The position numbers and the translations under genes were made by a program. Under the pieces are notes generated by a model that did not search any database, was not told where the DNA came from, and was given only the letters and a program-made list of their open reading frames with translations. Shown piece by piece: positions 56,456-64,000 of a stretch of 64,000 nucleotides of DNA. This DNA comes from Hysterangium stoloniferum (taxonomy: Eukaryota; Basidiomycota; Agaricomycetes; Hysterangiales; Hysterangiaceae): assembly GCA_015178975.1 (NCBI GenBank), contig WHVD01000027.1, positions 744,001 to 808,000 on the forward strand. Direction: 5' to 3'. Within the stretch, counting starts at the first letter, position 1; each line of letters starts with the position of its first letter.

Positions 56456-58194
56456 TTAATTGCCAATCTCAGACTGCCAAGTGTGTGCTTTTTCAAATCC
56501 ATTCCGGCCCATTTGGTCTAATCGACTATCAATTAGGCAACTGGTGTCAAGGGATGAAACGTACAGTCAATCAAAGTCTTCTGAATTTCTTCTTTCGTAG
56601 TCATAACTAGTCCGGTATTCCAATGTCTTTGTAGCCAAACAAAGTGTCATGAACTTACCGAAAGGTCCATATTGAAAGACCGTTTGGTCTAGCGGTTCGC
56701 CAGCAATCTGTCACACATCAGATCATTGCATGAGGTCAAATTTCTCTGTTTGACATACGAGGACAGCTTCAGTTTCATCTTCGATAGCTTGAAGGGCTAC
56801 GCCTGTTTCATTTTGTCCTGAGGAAAGCACCAGTGTGTGAAACGGTTCCTCCTTCAACGAACTAGATCCCGCGTTTACTATGAGGTTACCCTTCATGGCT
56901 GCGAATAGATTTTTGTGTGACGATGCTTTCAGCAGTAATGAACAACCTACTGTAGATAAACGCTGTCCATCCGACAGCTATGTATGCAGATGTGTGAGAG
57001 ATGGCATGTGCAATACTATTGAACTCACGGATATCTTGGAACATCGAACCTACTTTCCTAAATTTGATATGGAAGTACCAGCAACCGCCTTGGGGGCGAA
57101 CAGGAGAATCAACACCGTGACTTTTGCCACTGATGACCTTGATTTCAATGGGTCCTTCGGGGCCTTCTGGGAAAGCACTGGGGATTCTAAAAAAGCTTTG
57201 ATTAGAAGGAAGGTTGTATATCTAACGAACGATCGACGTACTCTGAAGGTCCAAGTTCTTGATAAGTGGGTTCCTTTTCTGAAAGTTTCAGCAGGTATCT
57301 CTTTCAGACTCAGAAACGCATTCACCATCATTTTGTGCTGTGACAGTATAATTGATGTGAACTTTCCCTAAATTATGCTCGAAATTACCTCTTTCGGTAG
57401 GTCAATCTAGCAGCCGTAAGAGCTCAATAATTTAATCAACAACTCTTAAATAGCGGGCTCACCCATAACTGAAGACCCTGGGGATCCGGGATTCCGGGCC
57501 CACGTACAGGCATCTCTGCGTGTATGACTGTATTGAAATACTGAAATAAAATTGTTTTGTGGATGCATTGTATGAATGTGACTTACTCCCGCGGCCCTTC
57601 ATAACACGAGTATCAGCCTTGTCAGCATGCAAAAGCTCCAAATCAACTGACAGCACACATCCATTGAACTCCCCCAGTCACTATTTCACCGCGATGCCCT
57701 GCTGAATCTTCGTGACGAGAAGAACCGCGGGTCATGTATGTCACTGTAGCCTACGATGGTTGTCAACGACAAGGCTGGAATGAGTGCAAAGACGCACTTG
57801 TCCACGATGCGGATGGTCAGGGAATCCGCCCTCAGATACAGTGAAATCATCCAGCCTGAGGACAATGTCAGTGCCCCAGCGAATTAAACGCAACGTCACT
57901 TTACATTAGGAAAGGCGACAGATTCTTTAAAGCCATAGAGCCAATAGAACGCCGCACCCGCGCACCAACACCCTTATGGTCGAGGCAAGTTTATGGCGTG
58001 TCAAACGCGACATGTAATAGACGAACCTCTGCCTGCTCAACGGCAAGCACTCGTTTGACAACATGGCGAGATATAGACATAAGTTCGGGCACAACAGAGT
58101 CTTGTTTAATAGTTACTGAAGAGAATAGCTGGTAAAAGTACACACAAGTAAGTAAGATGAAAGAGATAACGAATCCTTTATACAGTTTGAACAT
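56456..58194 (-). CDS. Pirin family protein with N-terminal hydrophobic extension
   Basis: Pirins are bicupin iron proteins with redox-sensor or quercetinase-like roles; the fungal function is unsettled. The pirin core starts MSISRHVVKRVLAVEQAE (ATG 58080) and an upstream in-frame ATG at 58194 adds MFKLYKGFVISFILLTCVYF, a membrane or signal segment. Exons then give GVGARVRRSIGSMALKNLSP, FLMLDDFTVSEGGFPDHPHR (His ligands), ATVTYMTRGSSRHEDSAGHR, GEIVTGGVQWMCAGRGIIHA and EMPVRGPGIPDPQGLQLW, KEPTYQELGPSEIPSAFPEG, IEIKVISGKSHGVDSPVRP, GCWYFHIKF, and the C-terminal IAGEPLDQTVFQYGPFVMTT with KEEIQKTLIDYQMGRNGFEK. TAA is at 56456-56458. All iron ligands of the HxH...HxE cupin set appear present. About 11 exons fit. 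Confidence 0.9.
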
Positions 58195-59175
58195 TCACTG
58201 TCTTAGTCCAATAGCACTGTCAGCACTGACTAATGCAAGTCACAAAAAAAACGTCATCATAGGGCAAGGGTGGACCCGGGGGAAAGCCACCACATACCCC
58301 CACAACTTTGCTCCCTGTTGACAATTCTAAGTATTTATTGGGGCATGTGATCTAACTCAAAAACTTATTTAAATATTATTAATTATTTACAATTCTATAC
58401 TTTTTGAATTCAATAAGTCAGTCCCCCTTTCCAACCAGTCCTGAATATTTACTCACTGTTTGTTAATGTTAAGATCCTGTCATTTCAGACCCCCCACTGT
58501 GAGGGCTCTGAATATTTTTCTTGTTTTTTTTGTCTCTGTTTAAATTTGTGTTTATTTTAGTTTATTTTAGTTTATTTTGTCACATGATACACACGTGTCA
58601 AAATATTAAGTTTAAACTTTATTTAGTTTTACTTTAGTATAAATACTGTACTTCAGGATGTACATAACTAGACCCCAGTTTCAATTTCTTAGGATTTCCA
58701 CTAAACACAAGTGTGATATTCTTAAGTCATTAGAACATTTCTTCTTTAACTCCTTATCCTTGTCTTATTACAATAGTTACAATAGTTACACCAAGGACAC
58801 TTTTGTAGCTAGTTTTCTTCTCCACTGTTACGACCCATGCTTGGAATCCCATAGGACCTCCAAGTCACCTGACATTGCCCCACATTCTCAGATACCCATT
58901 GGATACTGAACTTCCTTTTTAGGCAGTCTTCTTGTGTCCCGAATAGTACATCTGTATGTTGCAAATATGTTATGATGTTACAACCGTGTTGCAACCCGTC
59001 GCAAACCGATGGTCCCTGAGGATACTACCGCCTATCAATGTTTCTAGTTATTGATCAAGTCATCGTATTGGAAACAGTCAGTCACCCGACACTGACATAT
59101 ACCTTCATGGCGATCAAACCCCGTTTATGCCCCTGTCAAATTATACTCGTACTATCTGGTTATACTTTGATACAT
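58195..59175. other. AT-rich upstream region entering the repeat block
   Basis: No gene is recognised. The first 200 bp must hold the pirin promoter. From about 58350 the sequence turns AT-rich with low-complexity tracts, including three near-tandem copies of tttattttag at about 58551-58580. It may contain decayed repeat DNA, but I cannot align it to the elements further right. Confidence 0.5.
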
Positions 59176-59606
59176 TGTCACAACCGTCACATGTCACAAT
59201 ATTGTCACAAACATTCAAAGGTAACTTTCGACAACTCTTCGACCTATCGAATTCAACTCGACAAAACCAAACATTATTCGACACCATCAAATCTCTTTTG
59301 ACATGTCTCATTTCAATGTCATGAATGATTTCATTATTAGTTCATAACATAGTCATAACGATACAAAGAAAAGCATAAAAGGGCTACGAAAGGAGCGAGG
59401 GAAGTCAGTCGAAATATCTGTATATTAGTGATATTAGTAATCTATCTTGTCGTAACTTCTTTGACAAATACTTCCATGAGTTCTCGCAACTGGTATTAGC
59501 CTCTTACTTCATCGACAGGGCGAATATATACTTCGTTGAACGAGGCTTTCGAGTTCGATTAGTAGAATATTATTCGACTTTATTGAAGAATAATTGATTT
59601 GTGACA
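59176..59606 (+). mobile_element. Solo LTR, family A, fossil
   Basis: A roughly 430-bp unit begins TGTCACAAC and ends TTGTGACA, the TG...CA form of an LTR. It is flanked by near-identical 5-bp words (tacat and tacgt), a likely target-site duplication. It aligns along its length, with many differences, to the reverse complement of 62330-62809; shared blocks include GGAAGTCAGTC and TTATTCGACTTTATTGA. No internal coding region adjoins it. Divergence suggests an old insertion. It is an isolated LTR remnant. Confidence 0.72.
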
Positions 59607-59679
59607 TACGTCCCCTTTCATTATGATGATCCATTTTACTCTATGTTTCACATATGCCCATATACGTATACTTGTAGCC

Positions 59680-60585
59680 TGTGGACTATTTCCTTTCCTC
59701 GTAATCCCACTCTTGGCTAAATCACGGCTTCCAATTTTATTGCAACCTTCCGGTTTCTAGTCAAGCTTATTTGTCAATAGTAGTTTCCACTCTTCCCTTA
59801 GTTAGTAGTTTCTAGATGCCGATAACTCGTATATAAACCTGCTATAGTTGTAGTTACTAGGCAATCAGAATATTGACTCAAAACACCCACATACATCTCT
59901 CATAAGCCTTACTCTAAGTATTCCACTTCCTGCCTTTGTGTGCGCTCGCCCATCCTCAGTGTGAAGAGTGGTATAAGTTCTGACCATTCTATATATGAAG
60001 AAATGTGTAGAATGGGAAGATGGATGATTTGAGTGGAGGCCTTGACTGCTATAGTTCGAGGCCTGAAGTGTTAGATAGCTCAGATAATGCTACCTATGTA
60101 GTAGCTGACACATTACCCTGATCACCACTCACTGTAGACCTAGTTTATGTCTTATGAGTGGTGGTGCCTGGGTAAAAGTGTGTCTGAGTTCTATTTGGTG
60201 CCGAGTGCACCCACAAGTATACACAAAGCTTCGAACTAATAAAATGGTGCAATATTCGAAGAATATAAAGGATAGAAAAATATGAATAAAATGTGTAAAA
60301 TATAAATAAAGTAAAAGGAGTGTTTTACCATAATGAAACTGTGGTAAAAGCATACTCCTCATACTCGGTCTCCGACCCCTCGGCCCAACACTCGACTTAA
60401 CCTTCGATTCCCGATCGGTAACTCACCATGAGGAATTCGATAGGACTAGTTTTCACCTGCCTGAAATTTAAGGACACCTGACAGTAACTTGCGAGGGCAC
60501 AGCACATAAGCTGAAGCCAAGTCCTTCCATTTGGTCCCCATCAGCCTACTGACACTAGTCAGTTTTCTATTCTTAACATATGACC
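59680..60585 (+). mobile_element. LTR/leader unit B1 with a nested insertion, fossil
   Basis: First of three head-to-tail related units. Shared landmarks are a TATA-like tatataaacctg, the block caatcagaatat, the block gataggactagtttt, aaggacacctgacagtaact and the closing agctgaagccaagtcc. Compared with unit B2, about 400 bp (roughly 59961-60361) are inserted in the middle. The unit looks like the LTR and untranslated leader of a Ty3/gypsy-type element without a body. Old and broken. Confidence 0.6.
59961..60361. mobile_element. Nested insertion inside unit B1, fossil
   Basis: This roughly 400-bp block is absent from the matching position of unit B2. It begins tgtgaagagtgg and ends tactcctca, with short inverted similarity of its ends, so it may be an isolated LTR of a third family. 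No clear target duplication was found. It contains a caccactc/gagtggtg inverted pair about 30 bp apart. The borders are accurate only to within some tens of bases. Confidence 0.45.
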
Positions 60586-61255
60586 CGTGTGCTCAGCACA
60601 CTGTCAGACCTGATCGGACCTCATGCAAAACTCCAATCATTTGCAAACTGATGGTAACTCGACTAACCTCATTTAGCACTTTCATTGTTCCCAATTGGTA
60701 TTTCCATCTGCCCTTATTCTATACAACCAGTCTACACCTTTTCTGCCCCCATAGTAGTCTACATCCAGATTTATAATGTTCCATCTATCAGTCTCCATTT
60801 TCACATCACTCTATGTATATGTAGTTCCATCTTCTCCATAGTACTTTCCTTTGTTCTGTTTTCATTCAGATAAGTGCCAGTTTTCTGTATATATGCCACT
60901 CATGTATTGTAGTATTAGAACAATCAGAATATCAACTCAGAACACTCCTAAATAACTCTCATAGTCTCATTCTAAATATCCTACTCTCCACCTCTGTATA
61001 CACTCACTCACCCTCAGTCTCTGACTCTCAGTTTCCAACCCTTCGACCCAACCCATGACTTATCCTTTGGCTTCCGATTGGTGACTTACCAAGAGGATTA
61101 TTTGATAGGACTAGTTTTCCGCCCACCTGAAACTTAAGGACACCTGACAGTAACTTGCAAGGGTGCAGCATATAAGCTGAAGCCAAGTCCTTCCGTTTGG
61201 TCCCCATCAGTCTACCGACACCAGTCAGTTTTCTGTTCTTAACAATATGTCATAT
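60586..61255 (+). mobile_element. LTR/leader unit B2, fossil
   Basis: Second of the three units. It carries the landmarks caatcagaatatcaact, gataggactagtttt, aaggacacctgacagtaact and agctgaagccaagtcc, then cagttttctgttcttaac at its end. It lacks the insertion present in B1. It is immediately followed by unit B3. No coding body is attached. Confidence 0.6.
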
Positions 61256-61770
61256 CTTTTCATCCCAATATGTATTCTCCAAACCTCAGAAACCCATACC
61301 TGTCATATTCCTGATTAGTAACAGCCTTGTTCTACTTTAAGTAGTCCCTTGTCTCCTCATTAGTACTGTGAGATACCAGAAACCTGTATATATACTGAAC
61401 TATAAAGTAGTTACAGGACAATCAGAATATCAACTTAGTTACTCTACTAGTTCTTTGCTCTTCTCTCAGACCTCTGATCTTCTCTCTCTCTCTCTCTCTC
61501 TCTCTGCCCTCTACCAATCCGGGGATCCAACAGTTCAACCACTGTTTGGCTTCCCGATAGATAAGTTCTTGCACATTCGAAATTTAAGGACAACTGATGG
61601 TAACTTTGCAAGGGTGTAGTACACAAGCTGAAGCCATGTCCTTCCATTTGGACTCCATTGGACTTCTGACCTTGCAGCACATAACTTAACATCCACACAC
61701 ACTCCTGAGGGAAGATCAGTACATATCCTACTCTATTGGACCCCACCTCCTTTTTTTTTTTTCACAGATA
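61256..61770 (+). mobile_element. LTR/leader unit B3 joined to a gag fragment, fossil
   Basis: Third unit, with tatatatactgaac, caatcagaatatcaact, a CT microsatellite at about 61480-61505, aaatttaaggacaact and agctgaagccatgtcc. It leads directly into the gag fragment at 61773. This arrangement marks the B units as LTR plus leader of the same element family. Old and diverged from B1 and B2. Confidence 0.6.
61480..61505. repeat. TC dinucleotide microsatellite
   Basis: A pure TC run of about 13 units lies inside LTR/leader unit B3, absent from B1 and B2. Confidence 0.9.
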
Positions 61771-61772
61771 CC

Positions 61773-62290
61773 ATGGACAACCGTACTCCTACCTTATCCA
61801 CTCCTATCATCTCCATATCTCCTACTCCTTCCATTGAAGAACTGCAGCAGAAGATTGTTCAGATGCAGCAGCTTCTGGAGAGTCTCTCATCATTACACAC
61901 CTCATCAGCCAAAACTTTCAAAGTAGCCACTCCAGACTCCTTTGATGGTTCACAGTAGAGAATAGACAATGGAGGCAAAGAGAAGCTAGCAAGAGAAATT
62001 CTGGCCTGCTCCCCAAGTCCCAAAAACCAGCTCCACCTCAGCAGAATAATCATCTTAATCCCTCCAGTCAAGTAGCCCAGAATGTCAAACAATCTGAGGT
62101 TGTACCCATGGAGGTTGACTCAAGTTGGAAGTCTGTTAAACCCATTGTTTGTTTCAAGTGTAGGAAACCAGGGCACAAGGCCAACCAGTGTAGGTCTAAT
62201 ATGGATATTAATAGTATGGACTATGATGTCATCAAGGCATACATATATGAACCTACTGATTGGCCTTATGCCCTGGTTTCATACACTTGA
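61773..62290 (+). mobile_element. Broken gag fragment of a Ty3/gypsy-type retrotransposon, fossil
   Basis: The fragment opens with a Thr/Pro-rich stretch (MDNRTPTLSTPIISISPTP) and a heptad coiled coil (IEELQQKIVQMQQLLESLSS), and ends with a CCHC zinc knuckle (CFKCRKPGHKANQC), an order typical of fungal Ty3/gypsy gag. No protease, reverse transcriptase or integrase follows. The piece is broken (a few breaks, and most of the element is missing) and old. Its right end is part of the 48-bp inverted repeat. Confidence 0.75.
62116..62163 (+). repeat. Left arm of a 48-bp perfect inverted repeat
   Basis: The arm begins ttgactcaagttgg and lies inside the gag fragment. It is the exact reverse complement of 62282-62329, with a 118-bp loop between. 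Confidence 0.9.
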
Positions 62291-62329
62291 AACAAACAAT
62301 GGGTTTAACAGACTTCCAACTTGAGTCAA
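62282..62329 (-). repeat. Right arm of the 48-bp perfect inverted repeat
   Basis: Exact reverse complement of 62116-62163. Its outer end at 62329 directly abuts the edge of the LTR at 62330. Confidence 0.9.
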
Positions 62330-62809
62330 TGTCATGAATTGAATTTTACTCAATAAAGTCAAATAAACAATCGAAGAATATTCAACAATATTGAATAAAG
62401 ATGCCTCATTTGACGAAGTATTAATTCATCCTGTTGATAAAGTGTGAGGCAAAGATAGGACATAGAGGCTCACGAATAAATAAGTCAAAGAAAGGCTCAG
62501 AAAAAGTTCAACGATTATATAATACAGTAAATAATATAATATAATACAGGTTTTCTGACTGACTTCCTTCATTCCTATCATTGCCCTTATATACTATATA
62601 TCATTTACCTATGATGATAATATGATATCAAAGTGAAATTATCAATGACATCAACCTGAGACAAGTCAAAGATATTCAATATTTTCGAAGATATTGTCGA
62701 AGAATAGTCGAGTTGGAAGTCGAGTTGGAAAGTCAAAGGAATGTCGAAGAAATGTCGAAGAAATATTAAATTGAATATTATCGAAATTTGAGTTTGTACA
62801 TTCGTGACA
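62330..62809 (-). mobile_element. LTR of family A, minus orientation, fossil
   Basis: Read on the minus strand, the unit begins TGTCACGAATG and ends ATTCATGACA, about 480 bp. It aligns with 59176-59606 in inverted orientation, with many differences. On its minus-strand downstream side it is followed at once by the inverted gag-derived 48-bp arm. No matching target duplication is seen. Old and isolated. Confidence 0.72.
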
Positions 62810-63740
62810 GTGTGATGTATTAGCCTTACTTTAATACTATTTTCCGAAAAAGGAGTCCAATTGTAAGCCTGGCCACCTTACCACATATGCCACCACTCCC
62901 TTTGTTCGACTACTCAAGCATTCCTTGTGCCACCACTCAATTAACCTTGACCATTGTTCTCCCATTGACCATTGTTCTCCTTTTCCTGCCACATCTTCCT
63001 TGTCTTCAGACACCTTTTGTTACCACAATCTTATTGTTCCAAGCAGATATATAAGTATACATTCCACAGTGATAAGAAGGAATCTTTTCGACCATACAAT
63101 CCTTTCCCACCCTTCCCTAGGGAGCCTCACATTCATCTTGTATCATACTGCTACTAAAATAAAGAAAACTTAGTCCTGTCCGTGTTGACCGAGTGAGGCT
63201 GATAACGACAGCTTTTCACCAATGCTCTATCAAAATGTGTAAATACTCAATTCACTGCAAGGTAAAATAATTTAAGTATTTGATATTAATCAGTGGCAGC
63301 CTAAATAGACTTAGAACCCCTGAAGTCAAGAGTTTACTTGAATATATGCACCCTACTTCGCAAAGAAGGTTTTGAGAGCTGCTTGTGCAAGCTTGTTCTT
63401 TTTCTGTAAAAACACTACTAAAATATGAATAACAATTCACTGATTCAGAATCTAGATTCAACTTCGATTCTAGCTAGTTTATATATATATTATACTATTT
63501 ATCAAACAGTAAAAATATTTATAAACAGGTCAAAAGATTAGATATAGAATAAAACACTATTTGGCTAATATATGCTTTATTTACACTAACCTACAGGGTC
63601 TACTGTGATACTAACTTATCAGGATCTTAATGTAGTCTTAAGGATTCTGCAAGAATATTCTCAGTATTTGTTTATGTGAATATGCTTTACTGATTCACAA
63701 TAAATGAACAAAGGAACGGGATTATTTGCAATGTAATAAA
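62810..63740. other. AT-rich non-coding stretch
   Basis: No gene is recognised. The part around 62880-63160 has a repeated gccaccactc word, a duplicated ttgaccattgttctcc (about 62946 and 62965) and a TATA-like gatatataag, so it may be another LTR-like remnant. The rest is AT-rich with no open frame of note. Confidence 0.45.
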
Positions 63741-63749
63741 CAGTCAAAT

Positions 63750-64000
63750 TACTCAACTAGAGGTGACTGAAGTTTTAGACTACAAATAACAATGTAAAGA
63801 AAACTAATAATTGGTACTCAATTAAGAGATGACTATAGTATAAAGGATTAATACCAGAAGCTCAACAAGAGGTGGCAGGGAATCCTGATTGGTCAGAAGA
63901 GTGACCAGGGGGTACAATTATTGTCAGAAGCTCAACAAGAGATGACAAAGGGATCCTGAGATAGCTTAGATCAGCAGCTCAACTAGAGGTGACTAAGAAT
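63750..64000 (+). repeat. Degenerate minisatellite, runs off the right edge
   Basis: Five copies of a core close to ctcaactagaggtgac occur at about 63752, 63817, 63859, 63929 and 63976, spaced about 40-70 bp. The three rightmost copies share a longer agaagctcaaca/agcagctcaact start, and two are followed by a common ggatcctga or gaatcctga word. The array probably continues beyond the window. Confidence 0.7.

Noticed and set aside
63750-64000. CRISPR-like array
   Set aside because: Repeats are degenerate, spacing is irregular, no cas genes occur, and the host is a eukaryote.

Overview
This window is nuclear DNA from a basidiomycete fungus, most likely an Agaricomycete. Nearly every recognisable gene is cut by several short introns (about 50-65 nt) with fungal-type GTRNGT donors. 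The products are typical fungal housekeeping proteins, genes are packed on both strands with 5' ends sometimes under 100 bp apart, and there are no operons, ribosome binding sites or rRNA operons. All gene models were spliced by eye from donor/acceptor sites and family motifs. Exon edges inside a gene are therefore inferences, while start and stop positions were read from the sequence.

Layout. 1-1434 holds a questin-oxidase-like gene running off the left edge. 1435-3917 is gene-poor and carries a perfect 40-bp palindrome and a small dispersed repeat. 3918-6554 holds OST3 and a conserved membrane protein. 6555-8685 is empty. 8686-58194 is a dense run of about 31 genes: a Cys-rich zinc-finger protein, PIK1, a KRE2/MNT1 mannosyltransferase, TOM40, a lone ABC ATPase, ALG13, P5C reductase, RPT3, a PP4 regulatory subunit, uridine nucleosidase, Pol III subunit C11, a basic nucleolar-type protein, eIF1, SNRNP27, a two-RRM protein, CBP20, a PAP2 phosphatase, GYP7, RPS21, aprataxin, a GFO/IDH/MocA oxidoreductase, a coiled-coil protein, an unknown protein, PIG-Y, SFI1, TOP3, NSA1, RMD5 and pirin.

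58195-64000 is AT-rich repeat territory. It holds two diverged LTRs of one family in opposite orientation, a head-to-tail series of three LTR/leader units, a broken gag fragment with a zinc knuckle, a 48-bp perfect inverted repeat abutting an LTR edge, and a degenerate minisatellite at the right edge. All are fossils.

The genes do not form a single pathway. Some share themes: ER glycosylation and GPI synthesis (OST3, ALG13, KRE2-like, PIG-Y), phosphoinositide and lipid handling (PIK1, PAP2 enzyme, GYP7), RNA work (RPC11, SNRNP27, CBP20, RRM protein, NSA1) and protein turnover (RPT3, RMD5). I found no convincing new multi-gene system. The most unusual features are splicing oddities (an 8-nt terminal exon, 7-nt and 18-nt microexons, two GC-AG introns), the 40-bp palindrome, and the fold-back junction in the repeat region.
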